NCBI GenBank assembly: GCA_002378845.1
Contig: DFRY01000011.1
Coordinates: 16,421 to 22,772 of the forward strand
Source of the DNA: Ruminococcaceae bacterium UBA3451
Lineage (GTDB): Bacteria; Bacillota; Clostridia; Oscillospirales; Acutalibacteraceae
Length of the DNA stretch: 6,352 nt
Reading direction: 5' to 3'
Part shown: positions 1-6,203 of the stretch, in pieces
Position numbering within the stretch: the first letter of the stretch is position 1
Layout of the letters: every line of letters starts with the position of its first letter
Notes under the pieces: generated by a model
Told to the model about the DNA's origin: nothing
What the model saw: only the letters and a program-made list of their open reading frames with translations
The model's database searches: none
Position numbers and translations under genes: made by a program

Positions 1-839
1 TCGAAGGAATGTTTTGCAAGTCCCAGCAAGGCAAGAATGCAAACCCACATTACCAGCCGCTGATAACAATCGCCTAAAACGGACGGATACAAGGAACGGT
101 TATAATGCAAGAAGAATCCGAACGCAGTCAGTAGAACCGACGCGACGGTCATGGCGATTCGGGCTGCTTCCAATTGGAGTATCACTTCGTCGCAGCTTAG
201 CACAAAATACCCCAGAAGGAAAAGCCCCAGGTATTCCCCAATACTTTTTCCGTTGATGTTTAGAATCGGAACCATAATCAAAGGAATCAAAAAGAGCGGA
301 ATCAATTTTAAAACCGTCAGCTTTTCCACCGGCAATTTCTTTTTTGCTTTTTGACTCCTGATAAGAATCGGCAGCGCAACCAGGGAAATGACAAACAGAT
401 AAAAAAGGAACCAAAGGTGTGCCGGGGTAAACCCGCCGGTGTAGCCGGTCAAATCCGTTTCCTTTGTAAAAAATAATATGTATTGCTGCAGGTAACCGCC
501 CGTATACCCGTTGTGAAACCGTTCTGCAAAATAAGTTTGAACAGGGACAAGCAGAAGCATTCCGAAAAACAGGGGAGTCAGCAGCTTATTGACGCGTTCG
601 CTGACATATTCTTTCGGCGTGCGCTTTTGCAGCGCCAGCTTCGTACTGATTCCGGCTAATACAAAAAGCATTGGCATGAACCAGGAGGAAGTCGCAAGAA
701 CAAATCCGCTGACCGCCAGAATCCCCGGTCCGCGCACATAGAAATTTTCCCCGAAATCGTTGTAAATCATTGCGGTATGATACGGGAACAAAAGCAGAAT
801 AGAAAGCCAGCGAATGTTGTCAATGTAATTTTTTCTCAT
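1..839 (-). CDS. Acyltransferase-3 family membrane protein (5' part; C-terminus beyond left edge)
   Basis: This reading frame is open from an ATG at 839 to the window edge, giving 279 residues. Members usually run to about 350-400 residues, so the last quarter or so is missing. Seen: the N-terminus reads YIDNIRWLSILLLFPYHT, giving Arg10 and His21 in the R-x10-H arrangement typical of acyltransferase-3 proteins (OpgC/OafA-like); a LAGIS turn near 61-65; an Arg-rich loop before LLTPLFFG near 86-93; and HLWFLFYL at 141-148, a hallmark of the family. Multiple hydrophobic segments (about 40-62, 86-101, 141-160, 178-194, 202-216, 229-244, 262-274) indicate a polytopic inner-membrane enzyme. Family members transfer acetyl, succinyl or similar groups to sugars of surface glycans or glucans; the substrate cannot be read here. 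AAGGA (846-850) lies 6 nt before the start. Transcription is divergent from the antiporter. The gene could act with the glycan operon at 2472-6352, but that is inference only. Confidence 0.88.
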   Translation of the reverse strand, partial: MRKNYIDNIRWLSILLLFPYHTAMIYNDFGENFYVRGPGILAVSGFVLATSSWFMPMLFVLAGISTKLALQKRTPKEYVSERVNKLLTPLFFGMLLLVPVQTYFAERFHNGYTGGYLQQYILFFTKETDLTGYTGGFTPAHLWFLFYLFVISLVALPILIRSQKAKKKLPVEKLTVLKLIPLFLIPLIMVPILNINGKSIGEYLGLFLLGYFVLSCDEVILQLEAARIAMTVASVLLTAFGFFLHYNRSLYPSVLGDCYQRLVMWVCILALLGLAKHSF

Positions 840-845
840 ATAAAT

Positions 846-850
846 TCCTT
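846..850 (-). promoter_or_regulatory. Ribosome binding site of the acyltransferase gene
   Basis: AAGGA on the minus strand sits 6 nt before the ATG at 839. It supports this start, and the translated MRKNYIDNIRW beginning matches the usual start of the family. Confidence 0.7.
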
Positions 851-892
851 TGTTCGTTAATTCGGAGCTCTTAATTTCAAATTCTGAAACGG

Positions 893-904
893 GGAATATA
901 TTCC
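893..904. repeat. 12-bp perfect palindrome GGAATATATTCC
   Basis: A perfect inverted repeat lies inside the presumed 5' untranslated region of the acyltransferase transcript, about 55 nt before its start codon. It could be an operator for a dimeric regulator or a small RNA hairpin. A 12-bp AT-rich palindrome can also arise by chance, and no known operator consensus is recognised. Confidence 0.3.
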
Positions 905-979
905 GCGTATTCTTTCGGGATTTCTGCTGCATACTTCATAGCGGCGCAACAATGATTTTCATCACCATTCAATACGCGA

Positions 980-1008
980 ATTTTACCATATATTTTTGCT
1001 TGAAGCAA
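980..1008 (-). promoter_or_regulatory. Candidate extended -10 promoter for the acyltransferase gene
   Basis: On the minus strand, TTGCTT (1003-1008) and TAAAAT (980-985) are separated by exactly 17 nt. The -10 is preceded by TGG, forming a TGn extended -10. Transcription would start near 973 and leave a leader of about 135 nt before the ATG at 839. The -35 is only a partial match; the extended -10 compensates. This is a prediction from sequence alone. Confidence 0.5.
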
Positions 1009-1090
1009 TTTATTTTTCATATAATTCAACGGAAAATCAGCCAAGAAATGTTGGCAAAAAGATATAATTTATTCTCACCTGCTTTAAGTA

Positions 1091-1119
1091 TTGACTCGCT
1101 TGATTTGCTCTGCTATAAT
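1091..1119 (+). promoter_or_regulatory. Vegetative sigma-A/sigma-70-type promoter for the antiporter
   Basis: TTGACT (1091-1096) and a perfect TATAAT (1114-1119) are separated by 17 nt. Transcription should start near 1126, about 117 nt before the antiporter ATG. This is the best promoter match in the window. Such a strong promoter followed by a terminator before the gene suggests constitutive initiation with control by premature termination. Confidence 0.85.
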
Positions 1120-1185
1120 TAGCAACATTGAATTATTCGAACGGTTGGACGGCGGTAAGCCGTTTTCAAGAATCAGCTTCTGGGG

Positions 1186-1217
1186 TGGGAAGTCCTTTTG
1201 GGGCTTCCCATTTTTTT
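1186..1217 (+). terminator. Intrinsic terminator in the leader, upstream of the antiporter start
   Basis: A 10-bp stem pairs 1186-1195 with 1201-1210 (one U-G pair), closes a TTTTG loop, and is followed directly by seven T residues (1211-1217). It lies after the promoter at 1091-1119 and before the ribosome binding site at 1225-1231, so it would stop transcription before the gene unless an alternative fold forms. No plus-strand gene upstream needs terminating here, which argues for an attenuator role. Confidence 0.85.
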
Positions 1218-1224
1218 ATTTGTT

Positions 1225-1231
1225 AAAGGAG
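1225..1231 (+). promoter_or_regulatory. Ribosome binding site deciding the antiporter start
   Basis: AAAGGAG lies 11 nt before the ATG at 1243. A longer in-frame reading from a TTG at 1198 would begin inside the terminator stem-loop and translate its T tract, with no ribosome binding site before it. The ATG at 1243 is therefore the likely start. Confidence 0.8.
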
Positions 1232-1242
1232 AATTAATCGGT

Positions 1243-2424
1243 ATGGAAAATGTACTTTGGAATATAGCGCTGATTTTGGTGGCTACGAAAGTAGGCGGAA
1301 TGATCAGCCGAAAGTTTAAAATGCCCGAGGTTCTGGGCGCGTTGGTTGCGGGAACCTTACTTGGCCCGATTGCATTTAATCTGATTCAGTATGACGACAA
1401 CCTGAAGCTGTTATCGAATTTAGGCGTTATTTTCCTAATGTTTTTGGCTGGGTTGGAAACGGATATTACCGAGTTTAAAAAAGCGGGAAAATCGGCCTCT
1501 TTCATTGCGGTAATGGGTATTTTTGTCCCGCTCGTTTTGGGAACCTTATGCGCGTTTTTATTTTTTACCAACGTAGAGGAGAATATTTTTATCGGCGTAA
1601 TCCTCACAGCTACCAGCGTCAGCATTACAGTGGAAACGCTGGCGGAACTGGGCAAGCTGAATACACGGTCGGGCGTAAATATTCTGGGAGCCGCGGTAAT
1701 TGACGATGTTCTTGGACTGGTGCTGATTTCTGTATTGCTCGCTTCGTTTGGCAGGGAACAGTCCGGTCAGTCGCTGGCCACAACCCTGCTTATGGTCGGC
1801 GCATTCTGCGCGGCCGGTGTTTTGGCCATTGCCCTGCTGCCGAAGTTCTTAAATAAAATGACAAAAAATATTAGACCAAATCCGGCAATCCTCACTTTTT
1901 CGCTTGCCGCCGCATTGCTTGTTGCGGTAATTGCGGAACGGTTTGGAATTGCCGCAATCACTGGGGCGTATCTTTGCGGATTACTGCTTTCTCAGATTAA
2001 CCATAAAGAATACCTTTTACATAATGTAAAGGCTATTTCATCCGGATTCCTTTCACCGATTTTCTTTGCAAGCGTTGGGCTGGAAGCAAATCTGAACGGA
2101 GTCAATTCCGAAGTGTTTGTTATTACAGCGGTCATGTTTGCAGTAGCGGTTCTTGGAAAAGTAATCGGCTGCAGTTATGCGGCAAGGGTATTTAAAATGA
2201 GCCACAGCGAGTCCGTTCAGATCGGAGTCGGAATGATTTCCCGCGGTGAGGTTGCTATTATCACAGCAAACATCGGGCTGCAAAGCCATATTATTTCGCA
2301 GGAAGTTTTCATTCCGACCATTATTGTTGTTATTCTTACTACCATCATTACGCCGATTCTTCTAAAGCTTTCTTTTTCCAATAAAAACACAGCCCGGCTG
2401 GACACGCTTGACGCGCAGAAATAA
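1243..2424 (+). CDS. Monovalent cation/proton antiporter, CPA2 family (NapA/KefB-like transmembrane domain)
   Basis: The 393-residue polytopic membrane protein exchanges a monovalent cation (Na+, possibly K+) for protons. Seen: MPEVLGALVAGTLLGP at 27-42, the typical first conserved helix pair; GVIFLMFLAGLETD at 61-74; TATSVSIT at 122-129, the unwound helix of the ion site; the Asp-Asp pair at 154-155 in GAAVIDDVLGL, the ion-binding motif of electrogenic antiporters; Lys306 in VLGKVIG, matching the lysine that pairs with the aspartate in NapA; and GMISRGEVAI at 330-339. About 12-13 hydrophobic segments are present. The length matches a bare transport domain: there is no C-terminal RCK/TrkA-N or universal-stress domain, unlike full KefB/KefC. 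The gene appears to be a single-gene unit with its own promoter and an attenuator-like leader. Ion specificity cannot be decided from sequence; NapA-like Na+/H+ exchange is the best guess. Confidence 0.92.
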   Translation: MENVLWNIALILVATKVGGMISRKFKMPEVLGALVAGTLLGPIAFNLIQYDDNLKLLSNLGVIFLMFLAGLETDITEFKKAGKSASFIAVMGIFVPLVLGTLCAFLFFTNVEENIFIGVILTATSVSITVETLAELGKLNTRSGVNILGAAVIDDVLGLVLISVLLASFGREQSGQSLATTLLMVGAFCAAGVLAIALLPKFLNKMTKNIRPNPAILTFSLAAALLVAVIAERFGIAAITGAYLCGLLLSQINHKEYLLHNVKAISSGFLSPIFFASVGLEANLNGVNSEVFVITAVMFAVAVLGKVIGCSYAARVFKMSHSESVQIGVGMISRGEVAIITANIGLQSHIISQEVFIPTIIVVILTTIITPILLKLSFSNKNTARLDTLDAQK

Positions 2425-2451
2425 AAGAAGCCGTATCGAACCGATACGGCT
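2418..2451 (-). terminator. Intrinsic terminator of the minus-strand glycan operon
   Basis: The stem pairs 2429-2438 with 2442-2451: ten perfect base pairs around a 3-nt loop. Read on the minus strand it is followed by TCTTTTATTT, a good T-rich tail, and it begins 20 nt after the stop of the glycosyltransferase gene. On the plus strand the hairpin is followed by TGTAAAAGAGG, so it should work poorly for the antiporter transcript. Confidence 0.8.
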
Positions 2452-2471
2452 GTAAAAGAGGATAGGATGAA

Positions 2472-3707
2472 TTATTCGACTTTTCCGGTTTTTCGGAAAA
2501 GGTAATAATAGCTGCGGCATTCCCCTGCGGGAAGAACCCCTGTGTTCTCCAGAGAAGTGCGAATCTGTTCATAATCTTCGTTATTTGCTGCGGTGCAAAT
2601 AAGCTGTCCGCCGACTTTCAAAAGGTCGCCGACATTTTGGAAAAATGCCGGGATGTTTTTTAATTTGTCGGTTTCGCTTTCCACAATTATATAATCGTAA
2701 TGCCTGCTGCCGAAAAGACGGTTAAGCCCATCTGTTTGGGAATGAATGCAGAACTCGCAAACCGAACGAAGCTCCATCATGTTGCTGTCGGCTTCGGACA
2801 GGTAAAAGATTTTAACGTCTTTCGCGCCTTTGCTGCGGCAGGTGTTTTTAATCTGCAGCAGGGTGGAACCGCAGGATTTTCCGATACCTAAAATTGCGCG
2901 GCTGTCCTGCCCGTCGTATTCCAAAAGAGTAATGACGTTCATGTCAATGAATGCGGCCTGCCAGGGGTGTACGCCGAACTTGGAATAGAATAAATTCAGG
3001 TTCCGCTGTGCAAGATTATTTTTTGTGTATTCCGCATTGAACGTAACGGAACCGAAATGATGCACATAAGTATCTTTCGCCAGAATCAGCCGATAGCCAG
3101 CTCTGCGGATGCGGAAACTGATGGCGTCGTCGTCATAGGCGCCCGGGTTAAACTCTTCATCAAATCCGCCCATTGCCTTTTGCACCTGCGTGCGGAACAG
3201 GCAGGTGTAAGTGACCAGCTTTATCCGTTCTTCCCACAGGTTTGGGTTGCTTACGTTGTAATCTTTTGCAAGCTGCTGCATTTCCTCTAAGGTTTGATAG
3301 TTCAGGTCGACCTGCTGATTGTTGGAGGAAGCGCCGCAAACCGGCACCACCATGCCGATTTTTCGGTCGGATTCCGCACATTGTATTAAATTATCCAGCC
3401 AGTTGGCGGTAACGACAATATCGTTGCTCAGGTTCAGTGTGTATTTTCCGCTTGCCATGCGGAAACCGTAATTGATGGCTTTGTCTACACCGATATTTTT
3501 TGGAAAGCTGATTTTCATCGCGTTAGGTATGCTGCAAAAATACTGTTCCGTACCGTCTGACGAGCCGTTATTGATTAAAATCAGTTCAAAAGGAATGTGG
3601 GACGTATATTGAAAAAGAGCTTCAATGCATTGTTTGGTGTAGTCAAGGTGATTATACGCAAGCACGACGATGCTAACCACAGGATTTTCCAAACTTTGTG
3701 TACTCAT
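2472..3707 (-). CDS. Family 2 glycosyltransferase with C-terminal methyltransferase-like domain
   Basis: The 411-residue protein is probably cytoplasmic or membrane-associated and transfers a sugar from a nucleotide donor to a growing surface glycan. Seen in the N-terminal GT-A domain (about 8-245): VSIVVLAYNH at 11-20; INNGSSDGT at 45-53, the nucleotide-binding loop; SND at 94-96 in the DxD position; and GGFDEEFNPGAYDDDAISFR at 180-199, the acceptor/catalytic region seen in many GT2 enzymes, followed by HHFGS at 216-220. Residues about 265-405 are an extra domain: ILGIGKSCGSTLLQIK at 272-287 resembles SAM-binding motif I, and DYIIVESETDKLKNI (338-352) with LLKVGGQLICTAAN (362-375) resembles the later strands of class I methyltransferases. 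The acidic motif-I residue and the usual His after the central strand seem absent, so the domain may be inactive. GGAG (3718-3721) precedes the ATG by 10 nt. It is the last gene of the operon, 26 nt after rfbH. Donor and acceptor are unknown. Confidence 0.88.
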   Translation of the reverse strand: MSTQSLENPVVSIVVLAYNHLDYTKQCIEALFQYTSHIPFELILINNGSSDGTEQYFCSIPNAMKISFPKNIGVDKAINYGFRMASGKYTLNLSNDIVVTANWLDNLIQCAESDRKIGMVVPVCGASSNNQQVDLNYQTLEEMQQLAKDYNVSNPNLWEERIKLVTYTCLFRTQVQKAMGGFDEEFNPGAYDDDAISFRIRRAGYRLILAKDTYVHHFGSVTFNAEYTKNNLAQRNLNLFYSKFGVHPWQAAFIDMNVITLLEYDGQDSRAILGIGKSCGSTLLQIKNTCRSKGAKDVKIFYLSEADSNMMELRSVCEFCIHSQTDGLNRLFGSRHYDYIIVESETDKLKNIPAFFQNVGDLLKVGGQLICTAANNEDYEQIRTSLENTGVLPAGECRSYYYLFRKTGKVE

Positions 3708-3733
3708 AAATTACTTTCTCCTATTTTCATCTT

Positions 3734-5053
3734 TCAATGTTGATTTATAAAAGCTTCAAAAGTTTGAATAACGTATTTCAGCATTTCTTCCGTGAGCCCG
3801 GGGTAAACCCCGATAAAGAACGTGTTTTCCAGAACCTGCTCTGTGCAGTCAAGTGACCCCGCAATTCGGTAGCGGATGTTCTCATACGCGGGATGTTTCA
3901 AAATATTTCCGCCAAACAACATTCTGGTTTCAATTTGATGCTCTTCCAGATAGGACACGATGTCGCGTCTGGTAAAGGGCGCTTCCGGTTTCACCGTTAA
4001 CGGGAATGCGAACCAGGATGGATCGGCTTTTAAAAGTGTGCGGGGAAGAATAAAGTCGGCCTCGTATTTTTTCAGCGCTCTGTATAACATATGAAAATGC
4101 TGTTTCCTTTTTTCCGTAAAGAGGGGCAGCTTTTTTAATTGCTCAATTCCCATGGCACACTGCAGGTCAAGCGGCTTTAAATTATAGCCAATGTTGCTGA
4201 ACACGTATTTGTGGTCGTAACCGTATGGAAGGTTTTTGTATTTATGGTCAAACCGATGCCCGCACGCGCCGTTGGGGTTTGCTTCTCCGGTTTGGCACCA
4301 GCAGGCACGGCCCCAGTCACGAATGGATTGCGCCTGCCGGTAAACGGGCAAATGGTTGGTAAGAATTGCCCCGCCTTCGCCCATGGAAAGATGGTGTGCC
4401 GCGTAAAAGCTGAATGTGGAAATATCCCCGAACGTTCCGCACAGCTTGCCGTCGTACCGGGAATCGAGCGCGTCGCAGGTGTCCTCAATTACATACAGGT
4501 CGTGCTGCCGGGCAAAGTCAAGAATGAAATCCATGTCAGCGGGATTGCCCAGCGTATGCGCGAACAGAATAGCTCTTGTCTTTCCCGAAAGCGCTTCCTC
4601 CAGTTTTTGAGCGTTCAGATTGTAAGTGCCTTCTTCAATGTCGATAAAAACCGGAATCAAACCGTTCTGCAAAATTGGGTTCAGGGTAGTGGGAAACGCA
4701 AGGGCAGGAGTAATTACCTCCTCGCCCGGCAGCAAAGGATGCTCCAGCTGTGCGGAACAAAGCGCGCTGACAGCGGTCAGGTTTGCGGAAGAGCCGGAGT
4801 TCACCACAAGGCCGTACTGCATGCCGGTGTAGTCCAAAAAATTCTTTATAAATTCAGAACCTTTTGGCCCCAGTGTCAGCCAGAAATCTAGCGCGCAGCT
4901 GACCAGCGCCTGCATCTCTTTTTCGTCAAAAACTCTGCCGGAATAATGAACTCTGGTTTTTCCCGGAATAAATTCCTTTGTCTCCTCCCGAAGCTGATAA
5001 ATCCGGAAGACTCGTTCCAGAATTTCGTTTCTGAGCTGTTGTTCGGAATCCAT
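3734..5053 (-). CDS. rfbH: CDP-4-keto-6-deoxy-D-glucose 3-dehydrase (E1), PMP- and [2Fe-2S]-dependent
   Basis: The 439-residue protein has the aspartate-aminotransferase fold but removes the C3 hydroxyl of CDP-4-keto-6-deoxyglucose, the committed step to 3,6-dideoxyhexoses, with an E3-type reductase as electron donor. Seen: SFYAAHHLSMGEGG puts His220 where aminotransferases have the PLP-binding Lys; Asp191 in VIEDTCDALD is the cofactor-pyridine aspartate; and cysteines at 193, 251, 253 and 264 form C-x57-C-x-C-x10-C. The E1 family pattern is C-x57-C-x-C-x7-C, so the last cysteine lies three residues later here. The context (DWGRACWC, later LPYGYDHKY and NIGYNLKPLDLQ) is typical of RfbH. The GDP-colitose enzyme ColD also uses His but lacks the cysteines. 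The ATG at 5053 is chosen over a TTG at 5080 because GGGAGGA lies 5 nt before it, and it restores E1 numbering. The gene begins 13 nt after the upstream stop, so it is co-transcribed. Its reductase partner is not in the window. Confidence 0.93.
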   Translation of the reverse strand: MDSEQQLRNEILERVFRIYQLREETKEFIPGKTRVHYSGRVFDEKEMQALVSCALDFWLTLGPKGSEFIKNFLDYTGMQYGLVVNSGSSANLTAVSALCSAQLEHPLLPGEEVITPALAFPTTLNPILQNGLIPVFIDIEEGTYNLNAQKLEEALSGKTRAILFAHTLGNPADMDFILDFARQHDLYVIEDTCDALDSRYDGKLCGTFGDISTFSFYAAHHLSMGEGGAILTNHLPVYRQAQSIRDWGRACWCQTGEANPNGACGHRFDHKYKNLPYGYDHKYVFSNIGYNLKPLDLQCAMGIEQLKKLPLFTEKRKQHFHMLYRALKKYEADFILPRTLLKADPSWFAFPLTVKPEAPFTRRDIVSYLEEHQIETRMLFGGNILKHPAYENIRYRIAGSLDCTEQVLENTFFIGVYPGLTEEMLKYVIQTFEAFINQH

Positions 5054-5058
5054 CAAAA

Positions 5059-5065
5059 TCCTCCC
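5059..5065 (-). promoter_or_regulatory. Ribosome binding site deciding the rfbH start
   Basis: GGGAGGA on the minus strand lies 5 nt before the ATG at 5053, inside the 13-nt gap after the upstream stop. A TTG start at 5080 would overlap the upstream gene and lacks such a site. Confidence 0.8.
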
Positions 5066-5066
5066 G

Positions 5067-6176
5067 CTATTCCCGGCCAATCAGCCGAATAATATTTTTG
5101 CAGACGAAATCGATGTCCTCTTCCTCCAGATTTGCCGCCGACGGAAGAGAAATACCCTGCTGCGCTACAAATTGGGTAACGGGATTTTCGAAGCGCTGCT
5201 CAAATACGGGGAATCGGCTCATCTGCGGGAAAGTGGGCCGCGCGTGAATGTTTTCAAGGCGCAAACCGGCGACGACATCGTCTCTGGGTGTGCGGACGGA
5301 TTTTTCGAGCAGGATGGACGGATAGCAGTAGTTGCTTTTACAGCCCGGTTTTTCCCGAACGATTTTGATTCCGTCTATCTTGTGCAGACGGTCGAAATAC
5401 CAGTCGAAGATTTTTCGCTTTTTCTCCATTAATTCGTCGACCCGTTCCAACTGTGCCAATGCAAGGGAAGCGGTCAGGTTGCTCATAACGTATTCGTACC
5501 CGATAAAGTCTGACCAGAATACCGCCTGACTGTCTGTACGGCCCATGTTGGCCAGAAGAATCGCCTTTTCGTAAATTTCCTCGCTGTCGGTCAGCAGAAT
5601 TCCGCCTTCACCGCTGACTGCCATTTTGCCGCCCTGAAAGCTAAAGCATGACACATCGCCAAAACTGCCCACAAGCTGCCCTTTGTACTCCGCGCCGACG
5701 GCGGGGGCCGCGTCCTCAATGACAAACAGCTCGTAATCCCTGGCAATCTGCATAATTTTATCCATTTCAGCCGGATGTCCAAAGGTATGTACCAGCATGA
5801 TTGCTTTCGTTTTTGGTGTAATCGCCTTGCGAATGCAGTCGGGGTCAATGTTCCAGGTGTCGGGGTCAACGTCCGCAAATACGCAGGTGGCGCCGGTGTA
5901 AGCGACTGCATAAGAAGTTGCGACCCAGCTGAAGTCCGTTACAATGACTTCGTCGCCCGGTTTCAGGCCGAGGGAAGCGGCGGCCAGGTGCAGTGCATGG
6001 GTGCAGCAAAATGTTGCGACGGCGTATTTTACACCGAGGTAATCCGCAAACGATTTTTCCAGCTTTTTAATATATCCCTCGTAATTTTCATACCAGCCGG
6101 TCTTGACTGCGTCCATTACATAGGTAATCTCTTTGTCGGTTATGGACGGCCCGGCGAAACTGATTTTTTTATTCAT
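5067..6176 (-). CDS. DegT/DnrJ/EryC1/StrS family PLP-dependent sugar aminotransferase
   Basis: The 369-residue protein matches the usual length for nucleotide-sugar aminotransferases, which add an amino group from glutamate to a keto-sugar. Seen: an N-terminal substrate segment FAGPSITDKE; THALHLAAASLGL at 59-71, the phosphate-binding region; GDEVIVTDFSWVATSYA at 74-90; FVIEDAAPAVGA at 151-162 with the cofactor aspartate at 155; and FSFQGGKMAVSGEGG, placing the PLP-binding Lys at 184. The intact Lys makes it a true aminotransferase candidate, in contrast to the His-bearing paralogue downstream. Relatives include GDP-perosamine synthase and other C4 aminotransferases; the specific substrate cannot be assigned. 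Lying directly before rfbH, it may aminate the 4-keto group of the same CDP-sugar pathway, but this is inference. The start is supported by GGAGG (6183-6187) 6 nt before the ATG. The upstream stop lies 27 nt away. Confidence 0.88.
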   Translation of the reverse strand: MNKKISFAGPSITDKEITYVMDAVKTGWYENYEGYIKKLEKSFADYLGVKYAVATFCCTHALHLAAASLGLKPGDEVIVTDFSWVATSYAVAYTGATCVFADVDPDTWNIDPDCIRKAITPKTKAIMLVHTFGHPAEMDKIMQIARDYELFVIEDAAPAVGAEYKGQLVGSFGDVSCFSFQGGKMAVSGEGGILLTDSEEIYEKAILLANMGRTDSQAVFWSDFIGYEYVMSNLTASLALAQLERVDELMEKKRKIFDWYFDRLHKIDGIKIVREKPGCKSNYCYPSILLEKSVRTPRDDVVAGLRLENIHARPTFPQMSRFPVFEQRFENPVTQFVAQQGISLPSAANLEEEDIDFVCKNIIRLIGRE

Positions 6177-6182
6177 GGCATA

Positions 6183-6187
6183 CCTCC
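6183..6187 (-). promoter_or_regulatory. Ribosome binding site of the DegT-family aminotransferase
   Basis: GGAGG on the minus strand, 6 nt before the ATG at 6176. Another ATG (6182-6180) lies almost on top of it and is too close to be used. Confidence 0.75.
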
Positions 6188-6203
6188 GTTGTTCCGTAAA
6201 GAC

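Larger units (their letters stand above)
1126..1242 (+). ncRNA. Structured 5' leader of the antiporter mRNA, candidate attenuator or riboswitch of unassigned class
   Basis: The leader runs from the predicted start near 1126 to the ATG at 1243. Seen: a first hairpin ACGGC-GGTAA-GCCGT (1149-1163), extendable by two G-U pairs; an AACGG segment (1140-1144) that could instead pair with CCGTT (1160-1164); then the strong terminator at 1186-1217. Possible competing pairings are AAGCC (1157-1161) with GGCTT (1202-1206) and GGAC (1147-1150) with GTCC (1192-1195). Either would link the first hairpin to the terminator stem. Antiporter genes in bacteria are known to be controlled by fluoride, Li+ (nhaA-I), Na+ (DUF1646) and cyclic di-AMP riboswitches. 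I do not see the conserved core of the fluoride riboswitch, and the leader seems too short for the cyclic di-AMP class. The class is therefore left open. No short leader peptide with a convincing ribosome binding site was seen. Confidence 0.5.

Noticed and set aside
100..414. Minus-strand 104-codon frame overlapping the acyltransferase
   Set aside because: It is out of frame with the acyltransferase, whose HLWFLFYL and R-x10-H motifs show which frame is real.
850..1122. Plus-strand 90-codon open frame in the intergenic region
   Set aside because: It has no ribosome binding site, an unconvincing low-complexity translation rich in Phe and Ile, and it runs across the minus-strand promoter and into the antiporter promoter. 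It is most likely chance in AT-rich DNA.
1126..1217. Fluoride (crcB) riboswitch upstream of the antiporter
   Set aside because: It was considered because antiporters are frequent targets, but the GGCGATGG-type core and its pseudoknot partner were not found in the leader.
1198..1242. 15-residue N-terminal extension of the antiporter from a TTG
   Set aside because: It would translate the terminator loop and T tract and lacks a ribosome binding site. The ATG at 1243 has one and fits the family's N-terminus.
4211..4891. Plus-strand 226-codon open frame opposite rfbH
   Set aside because: It lies entirely antisense to a firmly identified gene, shows no recognisable domain, and its length is explained by the GC bias of the rfbH codons.
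3734..5053. ColD-type (GDP-colitose) 3-dehydratase
   Set aside because: ColD also has His in place of Lys but lacks the Fe-S cysteines. Here the C-x57-C-x-C pattern is exact, so E1/RfbH is preferred.
5054..5080. Longer RfbH N-terminus starting at TTG 5080
   Set aside because: It overlaps the upstream gene, lacks a suitable ribosome binding site, and shifts the active-site numbering off by nine. The ATG at 5053 is preceded by GGGAGGA.
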